DNA from: Desmodus rotundus
Lineage: Eukaryota; Chordata; Mammalia; Chiroptera; Phyllostomidae
Assembly: GCF_022682495.2 (NCBI RefSeq)
Contig: NW_026527310.1
Location: 16,570-80,569 of the forward strand
Direction: 5' to 3'
Length of the DNA: 64,000 nt
Positions within the stretch are counted from its first letter, which is position 1. Every line of letters starts with the position of its first letter. The notes below the pieces were generated by a model. The model saw only the letters and a list, made by a program, of their open reading frames with translations, was not told where the DNA came from and made no database searches. This document shows positions 8,569 to 21,193 of the stretch, piece by piece. The translations under genes and the position numbers were made by a program.

Positions 8569-9538
8569 GGGAAAACGCGCGGTCCTCTGGGTGGCAGGGA
8601 GGGCCTCCGTTAACTCTGACACCAGCCCAGGGACCCTGTGGACCTGGCCTGATAACTCAAGGGGGGGGCACGTTGCCCGGAGGGATGCTCTTGGGGTGGG
8701 GCCTGCTTGCGCCTGCGCGGCCCCGCCTCTTGGCCCGAAACCACCCAGCCGCGGCTCGGACAAAAGCCATCTCCTGGGGGCCTCCCCCCTGTTCTTCCAT
8801 CCGTAAAGGGGGACCCCTTTACGGATGGAAGAACAGGGGGATCTTCGCAGTGGTGGGGACGGGACGGAGGGGTCTGCGGGTTTGCAGCCACGTAGGCCAG
8901 TTGCTGGCACCCCGGCCCCATGTGTTCCAGCTCCATGGACGAGGTGGGCCGCTTATGGCGGGATGCAGGCGTCCTGCGGGGCTCAGGGGACGGCGTGGGC
9001 ACTCCCCGGGCGAGAGAGGGCGCCTGGGACCCGAGAGAGCACCCGGGAAAATGCCCAGCCCTGGCCCCCGGGGCTCCAGTGGCCTCCCCAGGCTCCTGCC
9101 GTGGGGCCTGGTCCCGCTCACCTGGGCCCAGGTTCTCCGCAGGTGAATGCCTTTTGCGGACACCAGGGACCACAGGCCGCGGATCCCTTCAAGGGCAGGG
9201 GGGGTTCGAGCTCTGTGGGACCCAGGTCGCAGCGCACACAGTCCCTTCTCGCAAAGTTCAGCCCAGACTTTAGAGAGTAGAAGCGTCTCGGTCCAAGTTT
9301 TCCGCCTCGGGGCAGGGTGGGGCCGTTTGAGCCAAGAGAGACTCTTAGCCCCCCAGGCAGGTCTCAGGCCCGAGACCCCCAGGGAGACCCGGTCCCTGGG
9401 CGTGGGTCCCGCCCGCCCGGGCCCGCCCCACCTGGCCCGGAACCGTGGCCGGCCCCTCTTCCCGGCCCCAGGTCCCTAGCTCTTCCCTGGCACTCTGCCT
9501 CTGGCGGGGTGGGAGACGGGCTGGCAAGTGTGGTCTAC
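8569..9538 (+). repeat. Monomer 8, B
   Basis: 970 bp. The otherwise conserved GATATC word is changed to GATAAC near 8651. Other private changes are TTCAAGGGC near 9188 and GGTCTACGG near 9533. Confidence 0.95.
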
Positions 9539-10510
9539 GGGAAAACGCGCGGTCCTCTGGGTGGCAGGGAGGGCCTCCGTTAACTCTGACACCAGCCCAG
9601 GGACCCTGTGGACCTGGCCTGATATCTCAAGGGGGGGGCACGTTGCCCGGAGGGATGCTCTTGGGGTGGGGCCTGCTTGCGCCTGCGCGGCCCCGCCTCT
9701 TGGCCCGAAACCACCCAGCCGCGGCTCCGACAAAAGCCATCTCCTGGGGGCCTCCCCCCTGTTCTTCCATCCGTAAAGGGGGACCCCTTTACGGATGGAA
9801 GAACAGGGGGATCTTCGCAGTGGTGGGGACGGGACGGAGGGGTCTGCGGGTTTGCAGCCACGTAGACCAGTTGCTGGCACCCCGGCCCCAAGTGTCCCAG
9901 CTCCATGGACGAGGTGGGCCGCTTATGGCGGGATGCAGGCGTCCTGCGGGGGTCAGGGGACGGCGTGGGCACTCCCCGGGCGAGAGAGGGCGCCTGGGAC
10001 CCGAGAGAGCCCCGGGGAGAGTCCGAGGCCTGGCCGCAGAGGCTGCCATTGCCTCCCCGGGCTCCTACCATGGGGCCTGACCGTGTTCGCCCTAGGCCCA
10101 GGTTCACCGCAGGTGAATGCCTTTTGCGGACGCCAAGGACAGGAGGTCGCCGATTCCCTCACAGAGGTGGGGGTTGGAGCTCTGGGGGACTGAGGTCGCA
10201 GCGGTCACACTCCATTTTAGGGTGGTTCCGCAGAGACTGGAGGGTTGAAGCGGCTGGGTCCAAGTCTGCCGCCTTGTGGCAGGGTGGGGGCTTTGCAGGC
10301 GAAGCAAGGCTCTTAGCCTCCCAGGCGGGGCACAGGCCAGAATCCCCAAGGGAGAACCGGTCCTTGGTCGAGGGTCCCGCCCGCCCGCCCGGAACCGCTC
10401 CACCTGGCGCGGAACCGTGGCCGGCCCCTCTTCCCGGCCCCAGGTCCCTAGCTCTTCCCTGGCACTCTGCCTCTGCGGGGGTGGGAGAGCTGCTGGGAAT
10501 TGTGGTCCAC
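9539..10510 (+). repeat. Monomer 9, A
   Basis: 972 bp. Private changes: CGTAGACCAG, CCCAAGTGTCC, GCCCTAGGCC, CATTTTAGGG, and GGGAATTGTGG at the monomer end, which improves the ZNF143-like match. Confidence 0.95.
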
Positions 10511-11482
10511 GGGAAAACGCGCGGTCCTCTGGGTGGCAGGGAGGGCCTCCGTTAACTCTGACACCAGCCCAGGGACCCTGTGGACCTGGCCTGATATCTC
10601 AAGGGGGGGGCACGTTGCCCGGAGGGATGCTCTTGGGGTGGGGCCTGCTTGCGCCTGCGCGGCCCCGCCTCTTGGCCCGAAACCACCCAGCCGCGGCTCG
10701 GACAAAAGCCATCCCCTGGGGGCCTCCCCCCTGTTCTTCCATCCGTAAAGGGGGACCCCTTTACGGATGGAAGAACAGGGGGATCTTCGCAGTGGTGGGG
10801 ACGGGACGGAGGGGTCTGCGGGTTTGCAGCCACGTAGGCCAGTTGCTGGCACCCCGGCCCCATGTGTCCCAGCTCCATGGACGAGGTGGGCCGCTTATGG
10901 CGGGATGCAGGCGTCCTGCGGGGGTCAGGGGACGGCGTGGGCACTCCCCGGGCGAGAGAGGGCGCCTGGGACCCGAGAGAGCCCCGGGGAGAGTCCGAGG
11001 CCTGGCCGCAGAGGCTGCCATTGCCTCCCCGGGCTCCTACCATGGGGCCTGACCGTGTTCGCCCGAGGCCCAGGTTCACCGCAGGTGAATGCCTTTTGCG
11101 GACGCCAAGGACAGGAGGTCGCCGATTCCCTCACAGAGGTGGGGGTTGGAGCTCTGGGGGACTGAGGTCGCAGCGGTCACACTCCATTTTTGGGTGGTTC
11201 CGCAGAGACTGGAGGGTTGAAGCGGCTGGGTCCAAGTCTGCCGCCTTGTGGCAGGGTGGGGTCTTTGCAGGCGAAGCAAGGCTCTTAGCCTCCCAGGCGG
11301 GGCACAGGCCAGACTCCCCAAGGGAGAACCGGTCCTTGGTCGAGGGTCCCGCCCGCCCGCCCGGAACCGCTCCACCTGGCGCGGAACCGTGGCCGGCCCC
11401 TCTTCCAGGCACCAGGTCCCTAGTTCTTTCCTGGCACTCTGCCTCTGCGGGGGTGGGAGAGCTGCTGGGAAGTTTGGTCCAC
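10511..11482 (+). repeat. Monomer 10, A'
   Basis: 972 bp with CATCCCCTGG, GGGTCTTTGC near 11260 and an A' tail ending GAAGTTTGG. Confidence 0.95.
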
Positions 11483-12452
11483 GGGAAAACGCGCGGTCCT
11501 CTGGGTGGCAGGGAGGGCCTCCGTTAACTCTGACACCAGCCCAGGGACCCTGTGGACCTGGCCTGATATCTCAAGGGGGGGGCACGTTGCCCGGAGGGAT
11601 GCTCTTGGGGTGGGGCCTGCTTGCGCCTGCGCGGCCCTGCCTCTTGGCCCGAAACCACCCAGCCGCGGCTCGGACAAAAGCCATCTCCTGGGGGCCTCCC
11701 CCCTGTTCTTCCATCCGTAAAGGGGGACCCCTTTACGGATGGAAGAACAGGGGGATCTTCGCAGTGGTGGGGACGGGACGGAGGGGTCTGCGGGTTTGCA
11801 GCCACGTAGGCCAGTTGCTGGCACCCCGGCCCCATGTGTTCCAGCTCCATGGACGAGGTGGGCCGCTTATGGCGGGATGCAGGCGTCCTGCGGGGCTCAG
11901 GGGACGGCGTGGGCACTCCCCGGGCGAGAGAGGGCGCCTGGGACCCGAGAGAGCACCCGGGAAAATGCCCAGCCCTGGCCCCCGGGGCTCCAGTGGCCTC
12001 CCCAGGCTCCTGCCGTGGGGCCTGGTCCCGCTCACCTGGGCCCAGGTTCTCCGCAGGTGAATGCCTTTTGCGGACACCAGGGACCACAGGCCGCGGATCC
12101 CTTCACGGGCAGGGGGGGTTCGAGCTCTGTGGGACCCAGGTCGCAGCGCACACAGTCCCTTCTCGCAAAGTTCAGCCCAGACTTTAGAGAGTAGAAGCGT
12201 CTCGGGCCAAGTTTTCCGCCTCGGGGCAGGGTGGGGCCGTTTGAGCCAAGAGAGACTATTAGCCCCCCAGGCAGGTCTCAGGCCCGAGACCCCCAGGGAG
12301 ACCCGGTCCCTGGGCGTGGGTCCCGCCCGCCCGGGCCCGCCCCACCTGGCCGGGAACCCTGGCCGGCCCCTCTTCCCGGCCCCAGGTCCCTAGCTCTTCC
12401 CTGGCACTCTGCCTCTGGCGGGGTGGGAGACGGGCTGGCAAGTGTGGTCCAC
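11483..12452 (+). repeat. Monomer 11, B (dimer copy 1)
   Basis: 970 bp. Founding set of variants GGCCCTGCCTC, CTCGGGCCAAG and GAGACTATTAGC that recur in monomers 13 and 15. Confidence 0.95.
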
Positions 12453-13424
12453 GGGAAAACGCGCGGTCCTCTGGGTGGCAGGGAGGGCCTCCGTTAACTC
12501 TGACACCAGCCCAGGGACCCTGTGGACCTGGCCTGATATCTCAAGGGGGGGGCACGTTGCCCGGAGGGATGCTCTTGGGGTGGGGCCTGCTTGGCCTGCG
12601 CGGCCCCGCCTCTTGGCCCGAAACCACCCAGCTGCGGCTCGGACAAAAGCCATCTCCTGGGGGCCTCCCCCCTGTTCTTCCATCCGTAAAGGGGGACCCC
12701 TTTACGGATGGAAGAACAGGGGGATCTTCGCAGTGGTGGGGACGGGACGGAGGGGTCTGCGGGTTTGCAGCCACGTAGGCCAGTTTGCTCGCACCCCGGC
12801 CCCATGTGTCCCAGCTCCATGGACGAGGTGGGCCGCTTATGGCGGGATGCAGGCGTCCTGCGGGGGTCAGGGGACGGCGTGGGCACTCCCCGGGCGAGAG
12901 AGGGCGCCTGGGACCCGAGAGAGCCCCGGGGAGAGTCCGAGGCCTGGCCGCAGAGGCTGCCATTGCCTCCGCGGGCTCCTACCATGGGGCCTGACCGTGT
13001 TCGCCCGAGGCCCAGGTTCACCGCAGGTGAATGCCTTTTGCGGACGCCAAGGACAGGAGGTCGCCGATTCCCTCACAGAGGTGGGGGTTGGAGCTCTGGG
13101 GGACTGAGGTCGCAGCGGTCACACTCCATTTTTGGGTGGTTCCGCAGAGACTGGAGGGTTGAAGCGGCTGGGTCCAAGTCTGCCGCCTTGTGGCAGGGTG
13201 GGGGCTTTGCAGGCGAAGCAAGGCTCTTAGCCTCCCAGGCGGGGCACAGGCCAGACTCCCCAAGGGAGAACCGGTCCTTGGTCGAGGGTCCCGCCCGCCC
13301 GCCCGGAACCGCTCCACCTGGCGCGGAACCGTGGCCGGCCCCTCTTCCAGGCACCAGGTCCCTAGCTCTTCCCTGGCACTCTGCCTCTGGCGGGGTGGGA
13401 GACGGGCTGGCAAGTGTGGTCCAC
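12453..13424 (+). repeat. Monomer 12, A/B hybrid
   Basis: 972 bp. A' module 2 up to CCAGGCACCAGG (to ~13358), then a B tail (CTCTTCCC, CTGGCGGGGTGGGAGACGGG). The switch lies in the shared word GGTCCCTAG. One base is lost at CTTGGCCTGCG and one gained at CAGTTTGCTC, restoring the length. Confidence 0.93.
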
Positions 13425-14394
13425 GGGAAAACGCGCGGTCCTCTGGGTGGCAGGGAGGGCCTCCGTTAACTCTGACACCAGCCCAGGGACCCTGTGGACC
13501 TGGCCTGATATCTCAAGGGGGGGGCACGTTGCCCGGAGGGATGCTCTTGGGGTGGGGCCTGCTTGCGCCTGCGCGGCCCTGCCTCTTGGCCCGAAACCAC
13601 CCAGCCGCGGCTCGGACAAAAGCCATCTCCTGGGGGCCTCCCCCCTGTTCTTCCATCCGTAAAGGGGGACCCCTTTACGGATGGAAGAACAGGGGGATCT
13701 TCGCAGTGGTGGGGACGGGACGGAGGGGTCTGCGGGTTTGCAGCCACGTAGGCCAGTTGCTGGCACCCCGGCCCCATGTGTTCCAGCTCCATGGACGAGG
13801 TGGGCCGCTTATGGCGGGATGCAGGCGTCCTGCGGGGCTCAGGGGACGGCGTGGGCACTCCCCGGGCGAGAGAGGGCGCCTGGGACCCGAGAGAGCACCC
13901 GGGAAAATGCCCAGCCCTGGCCCCCGGGGCTCCAGTGGCCTCCCCAGGCTCCTGCCGTGGGGCCTGGTCCCGCTCACCTGGGCCCAGGTTCTCCGCAGGT
14001 GAATGCCTTTTGCGGACACCAGGGACCACAGGCCGCGGATCCCTTCACGGGCAGGGGGGGTTCGAGCTCTGTGGGACCCAGGTCGCAGCGCACACAGTCC
14101 CTTCTCGCAAAGTTCAGCCCAGACTTTAGAGAGTAGAAGCGTCTCGGGCCAAGTTTTCCGCCTCGGGGCAGGGTGGGGCCGTTTGAGCCAAGAGAGACTA
14201 TTAGCCCCCCAGGCAGGTCTCAGGCCCGAGACCCCCAGGGAGACCCGGTCCCTGGGCGTGGGTCCCGCCCGCCCGGGCCCGCCCCACCTGGCCGGGAACC
14301 CTGGCCGGCCCCTCTTCCCGGCCCCAGGTCCCTAGCTCTTCCCTGGCACTCTGCCTCTGGCGGGGTGGGAGACGGGCTGGCAAGTGTGGTCCAC
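13425..14394 (+). repeat. Monomer 13, B (dimer copy 2)
   Basis: 970 bp, apparently identical to monomer 11. Confidence 0.95.
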
Positions 14395-15366
14395 GGGAAA
14401 ACGCGCGGTCCTCTGGGTGGCAGGGAGGGCCTCCGTTAACTCTGACACCAGCCCAGGGACCCTGTGGACCTGGCCTGATATCTCAAGGGGGGGGCACGTT
14501 GCCCGGAGGGATGCTCTTGGGGTGGGGCCTGCTTGGCCTGCGCGGCCCCGCCTCTTGGCCCGAAACCACCCAGCTGCGGCTCGGACAAAAGCCATCTCCT
14601 GGGGGCCTCCCCCCTGTTCTTCCATCCGTAAAGGGGGACCCCTTTACGGATGGAAGAACAGGGGGATCTTCGCAGTGGTGGGGACGGGACGGAGGGGTCT
14701 GCGGGTTTGCAGCCACGTAGGCCAGTTTGCTCGCACCCCGGCCCCATGTGTCCCAGCTCCATGGACGAGGTGGGCCGCTTATGGCGGGATGCAGGCGTCC
14801 TGCGGGGGTCAGGGGACGGCGTGGGCACTCCCCGGGCGAGAGAGGGCGCCTGGGACCCGAGAGAGCCCCGGGGAGAGTCCGAGGCCTGGCCGCAGAGGCT
14901 GCCATTGCCTCCGCGGGCTCCTACCATGGGGCCTGACCGTGTTCGCCCGAGGCCCAGGTTCACCGCAGGTGAATGCCTTTTGCGGACGCCAAGGACAGGA
15001 GGTCGCCGATTCCCTCACAGAGGTGGGGGTTGGAGCTCTGGGGGACTGAGGTCGCAGCGGTCACACTCCATTTTTGGGTGGTTCCGCAGAGACTGGAGGG
15101 TTGAAGCGGCTGGGTCCAAGTCTGCCGCCTTGTGGCAGGGTGGGGGCTTTGCAGGCGAAGCAAGGCTCTTAGCCTCCCAGGCGGGGCACAGGCCAGACTC
15201 CCCAAGGGAGAACCGGTCCTTGGTCGAGGGTCCCGCCCGCCCGCCCGGAACCGCTCCACCTGGCGCGGAACCGTGGCCGGCCCCTCTTCCAGGCACCAGG
15301 TCCCTAGCTCTTCCCTGGCACTCTGCCTCTGGCGGGGTGGGAGACGGGCTGGCAAGTGTGGTCCAC
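14395..15366 (+). repeat. Monomer 14, A/B hybrid
   Basis: 972 bp, apparently identical to monomer 12, including the A'-to-B switch point. Confidence 0.93.
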
Positions 15367-16336
15367 GGGAAAACGCGCGGTCCTCTGGGTGGCAGGGAGG
15401 GCCTCCGTTAACTCTGACACCAGCCCAGGGACCCTGTGGACCTGGCCTGATATCTCAAGGGGGGGGCACGTTGCCCGGAGGGATGCTCTTGGGGTGGGGC
15501 CTGCTTGCGCCTGCGCGGCCCTGCCTCTTGGCCCGAAACCACCCAGCCGCGGCTCGGACAAAAGCCATCTCCTGGGGGCCTCCCCCCTGTTCTTCCATCC
15601 GTAAAGGGGGACCCCTTTACGGATGGAAGAACAGGGGGATCTTCGCAGTGGTGGGGACGGGACGGAGGGGTCTGCGGGTTTGCAGCCACGTAGGCCAGTT
15701 GCTGGCACCCCGGCCCCATGTGTTCCAGCTCCATGGACGAGGTGGGCCGCTTATGGCGGGATGCAGGCGTCCTGCGGGGCTCAGGGGACGGCGTGGGCAC
15801 TCCCCGGGCGAGAGAGGGCGCCTGGGACCCGAGAGAGCACCCGGGAAAATGCCCAGCCCTGGCCCCCGGGGCTCCAGTGGCCTCCCCAGGCTCCTGCCGT
15901 GGGGCCTGGTCCCGCTCACCTGGGCCCAGGTTCTCCGCAGGTGAATGCCTTTTGCGGACACCAGGGACCACAGGCCGCGGATCCCTTCACGGGCAGGGGG
16001 GGTTCGAGCTCTGTGGGACCCAGGTCGCAGCGCACACAGTCCCTTCTCGCAAAGTTCAGCCCAGACTTTAGAGAGTAGAAGCGTCTCGGGCCAAGTTTTC
16101 CGCCTCGGGGCAGGGTGGGGCCGTTTGAGCCAAGAGAGACTATTAGCCCCCCAGGCAGGTCTCAGGCCCGAGACCCCCAGGGAGACCCGGTCCCTGGGCG
16201 TGGGTCCCGCCCGCCCGGGCCCGCCCCACCTGGCCGGGAACCCTGGCCGGCCCCTCTTCCCGGCCCCAGGTCCCTAGCTCTTCCCTGGCACTCTGCCTCT
16301 GGCGGGGTGGGAGACGGGCTGGCAAGTGTGGTCCAC
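15367..16336 (+). repeat. Monomer 15, B (dimer copy 3)
   Basis: 970 bp, apparently identical to monomers 11 and 13. Confidence 0.95.
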
Positions 16337-17308
16337 GGGAAAACGCGCGGTCCTCTGGGTGGCAGGGAGGGCCTCCGTTAACTCTGACACCAGCCCAGGG
16401 ACCCTGTGGACCTGGCCTGATATCTCAAGGGGGGGGCACGTTGCCCGGAGGGATGCTCTTGGGGTGGGGCCTGCTTGGCCTGCGCGGCCCCGCCTCTTGG
16501 CCCGAAACCACCCAGCTGCGGCTCGGACAAAAGCCATCTCCTGGGGGCCTCCCCCCTGTTCTTCCATCCGTAAAGGGGGACCCCTTTACGGATGGAAGAA
16601 CAGGGGGATCTTCGCAGTGGTGGGGACGGGACGGAGGGGTCTGCGGGTTTGCAGCCACGTAGGCCAGTTTGCTCGCACCCCGGCCCCATGTGTCCCAGCT
16701 CCATGGACGAGGTGGGCCGCTTATGGCGGGATGCAGGCGTCCTGCGGGGGTCAGGGGACGGCGTGGGCACTCCCCGGGCGAGAGAGGGCGCCTGGGACCC
16801 GAGAGAGCCCCGGGGAGAGTCCGAGGCCTGGCCGCAGAGGCTGCCATTGCCTCCCCGGGCTCCTACCATGGGGCCTGACCGTGTTCGCCCGAGGCCCAGG
16901 TTCACCGCAGGTGAATGCCTTTTGCGGACGCCAAGGACAGGAGGTCGCCGATTCCCTCACAGAGGTGGGGGTTGGAGCTCTGGGGGACTGAGGTCGCAGC
17001 GGTCACACTCCATTTTTGGGTGGTTCCGCAGAGACTGGAGGGTTGAAGCGGCTGGGTCCAAGTCTGCCGCCTTGTGGCAGGGTGGGGGCTTTGCAGGCGA
17101 AGCAAGGCTCTTAGCCTCCCAGGCAGGGCACAGGCCAGACTCCCCAAGGGAGAACCGGTCCTTGGTCGAGGGTCCCGCCCGCCCGCCCGGTACCGCTCCA
17201 CCTGGCGCGGAACCGTGGCCGGCCCCTCTTCCCGGCCCCAGGTCCCTAGCTCTTCCCTGGCACTCTGCCTCTGCGGGGGTGGGAGAGCTGCTGGGAAGTG
17301 TGGTCCAC
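16337..17308 (+). repeat. Monomer 16, A
   Basis: 972 bp. Module 1 has the monomer 12/14 variants, but module 2 is ordinary A with an A tail, so this copy marks the right edge of the dimer expansion. Private CGGTACCGC near 17189. Confidence 0.95.
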
Positions 17309-18278
17309 GGGATAACGCGCGGTCCTCTGGGTGGCAGGGAGGGCCTCCGTTAACTCTGACACCAGCCCAGGGACCCTGTGGACCTGGCCTGATATCTCAA
17401 GGGGGGGGCACGTTGCCCGGAGGGATGCTCTTGGGGTGGGGACTGCTTGCGCCTGCGCGGCCCCGCCTCTTGGCCCGAAAACACCCAGCCGCGGCTCGGA
17501 CAAAAGCCATCTCCTGGGGGCCTCCCCCCTGTTCTTCCATCCGTAAAGGGGGACCCCTTTACGGATGGAAGAACAGGGGGATCTTCGCAGTGGTGGGGAC
17601 GGGACGGAGGGGTCTGCGGGTTTGCAGCCACGTAGGCCAGTTGCTGGCACCCCGGCCCCATGTGTTCCAGCTCCATGGACGAGGTGGGACGCTTATGGCG
17701 GGATGCAGGCGTCCTGCGGGGCTCAGGGGACGGCGTGGGCACTCCCCGGGCGAGAGAGGGCGCCTGGGACCCGAGAGAGCACCCGGGAAAATGCCCAGCC
17801 CTGGCCCCCGGGGCTCCTGTGGCCTCCCCAGGCTCCTGCCGTGGGGCCTGGTCCCGCTCACCTGGGCCCAGGTTCTCCGCAGGTGAATGCCTCTTGCGGA
17901 CACCAGGGACCACAGGCCGCGGATCCCTTCACGGGCAGGGGGGGCTCGAGCTCTGTGGGACCCAGGTCGCAGCGCACACAGTCCCTTCTCGCAAAGTTCA
18001 GCCCAGACTTTAGAGAGTAGAAGCGTCTCGGTCCAAGTTTTCCGCCTCGGGGCAGGGTGGGGCCGTTTGAGCCAAGAGAGACTCTTAGCCCCCCAGGCAG
18101 GTCTCAGGCCCGAGACCCCCAGGGAGACCCGGTCCCTGGGCGTGGGTCCCGCCCACCCGGGCCCGCCCCACCTGGCCCGGAACCGTGGCCGGCCCCTCTT
18201 CCCGGCCCCAGGTCCCTAGCTCTTCCCTGGCACTCTGCCTCTGGCGGGGTGGGAGACGGGCTGGCAAGTGTGGTCCAC
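17309..18278 (+). repeat. Monomer 17, B
   Basis: 970 bp, GATAACG start. Markers GGGGACTGC, CGAAAACACC, GGCTCGAG (XhoI word) and CGCCCACCCGG link it to monomers 37, 40 and 61. Confidence 0.95.
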
Positions 18279-19250
18279 GGGAAAACGCGCGGTCCTCTGG
18301 GTGGCAGGGAGGGCCTCCGTTAACTCTGACACCAGCCCAGGGACCCTGTGGACCTGGCCTGATATCTCAAGGGGGGGGCACGTTGCCCGGAGGGATGCTC
18401 TTGGGGTGGGGCCTGCTTGCGCCTGCGCGGCCCCGCCTCTTGGCGCGAAACCACCCAGCCGCGGCTCGGACAAAAGCCATCCCCTGGGGGCCTCCCCCCT
18501 GTTCTTCCATCCGTAAAGGGGGACCCCTTTACGGATGGAAGAACAGGGGGATCTTCGCAGTGGTGGGGACGGGACGGAGGGGTCTGCGGGTTTGCAGCCA
18601 CGTAGGCCAGTTGCTGGCACCCCGGCCCCATGTGTCCCAGCTCCATGGACGAGGTGGGCCGCTTATGGCGGGATGCAGGCGTCCTGCGGGGGTCAGGGGA
18701 CGGCGTGGGCACTCCCCGGGCGAGAGAGGGCGCCTGGGACCCGAGAGAGCCCCGGGGAGAGTCCGAGGCCTGGCCGCAGAGGCTGCCATTGCCTCCCCGG
18801 GCTCCTACCATGGGGCCTGACCGTGTTCGCCCGAGGCCCAGGTTCACCGCAGGTGAATGCCTTTTGCGGACGCCAAGGACAGGAGGTCGCCGATTCCCTC
18901 ACAGAGGTGGGGGTTGGAGCTCTGGGGGACTGAGGTCGCAGCGGTCACACTCCATTTTTGGGTGGTTCCGCAGAGACTGGAGGGTTGAAGCGGCTGGGTC
19001 CAAGTCTGCCGCCTTGTGGCAGGGTGGGGGCTTTGCAGGCGAAGCAAGGCTCTTAGCCTCCCAGGCGGGGCACAGGCCAGAATCCCCAAGGGAGAACCGG
19101 TCCTTGGTCGAGGGTCCCGCCCGCCCGCCCGGAACCGCTCCACCTGGCGCGGAACCGTGGCCGGCCCCTCTTCCCGGCCCCAGGTCCCTAGCTCTTCCCT
19201 GGCACTCTGCCTCTGCGGGGGTGGGAGAGCTGCTGGGAAGTGTGGTCCAC
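18279..19250 (+). repeat. Monomer 18, A
   Basis: 972 bp with CATCCCCTGG, AGAATCCCC and private TTGGCGCGAAA near 18443. Confidence 0.95.
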
Positions 19251-20222
19251 GGGAAAACGCGCGGTCCTCTGGGTGGCAGGGAGGGCCTCCGTTAACTCTG
19301 ACACCAGCCCAGGGACCCTGTGGACCTGGCCTGATATCTCAAGGGGGGGGCACGTTGCCCGGAGGGATGCTCTTGGGGTGGGGCCTGCTTGCGCCTGCGC
19401 GGCCCCGCCTCTTGGCCCGAAACCACCCAGCCGCGGCTCGGACAAAAGCCATCTCCTGGGGGCCTCCCCCCTGTTCTTCCATCCGTAAAGGGGGACCCCT
19501 TTACGGATGGAAGAACAGGGGGATCTTCGCAGTGGTGGGGACGGGACGGAGGGGTCTGCGGGTTTGCAGCCACGTAGGCCAGTTGCTGGCACCCCGGCCC
19601 CATGTGTCCCAGCTCCATGGACGAGGTGGGCCGCTTATGGCGGGATGCAGGCGTCCTGCGGGGGTCAGGGGACGGCGTGGGCACTCCCCGGGCGAGAGAG
19701 GGCGCCTGGGACCCGAGAGAGCCCCGGGGAGAGTCCGAGGCCTGGCCGCAGAGGCTGCCATTGCCTCCCCGGTCTCCTACCATGGGGCCTGACCGTGTTC
19801 GCCCGAGGCCCAGGTTCACCGCAGGTGAATGCCTTTTGCGGACGCCAAGGACAGGAGGTCGCCGATTCCCTCACAGAGGTGGGGGTTGGAGCTCTGGGGG
19901 ACTGAGGTCGCAGCGGTCACACTCCATTTTTGGGTGGTTCCGCAGAGACTGGAGGGTTGAAGCGGCTGGGTCCAAGTCTGCCGCCTTGTGGCAGGGTGGG
20001 GGCTTTGCAGGCGAAGCAAGGCTCTTAGCCTCCCAGGCGGGGCACAGGCCAGACTCCCCAAGGGAGAACCGGTCCTTGGTCGAGGGTCCCGCCCGCCCGC
20101 CCGGAACCGCTCCACCTGGCGCGGAACCGTGGCCGGCCCCTCTTCCCGGCCCCAGGTCCCTAGCTCTTCCCTGGCACTCTGCCTCTGCGGGGGTGGGAGA
20201 GCTGCTGGGAAGTGTGGTCCAC
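19251..20222 (+). repeat. Monomer 19, A
   Basis: 972 bp. The change CCGGTCTCC near 19772 recurs only in monomer 49. Confidence 0.95.
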
Positions 20223-21193
20223 GGGAAAACGCGCGGTCCTCTGGGTGGCAGGGAGGGCCTCCGTTAACTCTGACACCAGCCCAGGGACCCTGTGGACCTG
20301 GCCTGATATCTCAAGGGGGGGGCACGTTGCCCGGAGGGATGCTCTTGGGGTGGGGCCTGCTTGCGCCTGCGCGGCCCCGCCTCTTGGCCCGAAACCACCC
20401 AGCCGGGGCTCGGACAAAAGCCATCTCCTGGGGGCCTCCCCCCTGTTCTTCCATCCGTAAAGGGGGACCCCTTTACGGATGGAAGAACAGTGGGATCTTC
20501 GCAGTGGTGGGGACGGGACGGAGGGGTCTGCGGGTTTCCAGCCACGTAGGCCAGTTGCTGGCACCCCGGCCCCATGTGTCCCTGCTCCATGGACGAGGTG
20601 GGTCGCTTATGGCGGGATGCAGGCGTCCTGCGGGGGTCAGGGGACGGCGTGGGCACTCCCCGGGCGAGAGAGGGCGCCTGGGACCCGAGAGAGCCCCGGG
20701 GAGAGTCCGAGGCCTGGCCGCAGAGGCTGCCTTGCCTCCCCGGGCTCCTACCATGGGGCCTGACCGTGTTCGCCCGAGGCCCAGGTTCACCGCAGGTGAA
20801 TGCCTTTTGCGGACGCCAAGGACAGGAGGTCGCCGATTCCCTCACAGAGGTGGGGGTTGGAGCTCTGGGGGACTGAGGTCGCAGCGGTCACACTCCATTT
20901 TTGGGTGGTTCCGCAGAGACTGGAGGGTTGAAGCGGCTGGGTCCAAGTCTGCCGCCTTGTGGCAGGGTGGGGGCTTTGCAGGCGAAGCAAGGCTCTTAGC
21001 CTCCCAGGCGGGGCACAGGCCAGACTCCCCAAGGGAGAACCGGTCCTTGGTCGAGGGTCCCGCCCGCCCGCCCGGAACCGCTCCACCTGGCGCGGAACCG
21101 TGGCCGGCCCCTCTTCCCGGCCCCAGGTCCCTAGCTCTTCCCTGGCACTCTGCCTCTGCGGGGGTGGGAGAGCTGCTGGGAAGTGTGGTCCAC
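20223..21193 (+). repeat. Monomer 20, A-short
   Basis: 971 bp. Linked set AGCCGGGGCTC, ACAGTGGG (palindrome right-arm mismatch), TTTCCAGCC and GTGGGTCGC, shared wholly or in part with monomers 36, 39, 42, 54 and 63. Confidence 0.95.

Larger units (their letters stand above)
11483..16850 (+). repeat. Recently amplified 1,942 bp B+hybrid dimer (~2.7 copies)
   Basis: Blocks 11483-13424 and 13425-15366 appear identical wherever compared, and 15367 to about 16850 continues the same pattern until TCCGCGGG is replaced by TCCCCGGG. Diagnostic variants recurring at 1,942 bp spacing are GGCCCTGCCTC, CTCGGGCCAAG, GAGACTATTAGC, GGGAACCCTGG, CTTGGCCTGCG and CAGTTTGCTCGC. This is the youngest-looking expansion in the window. 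Confidence 0.9.
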
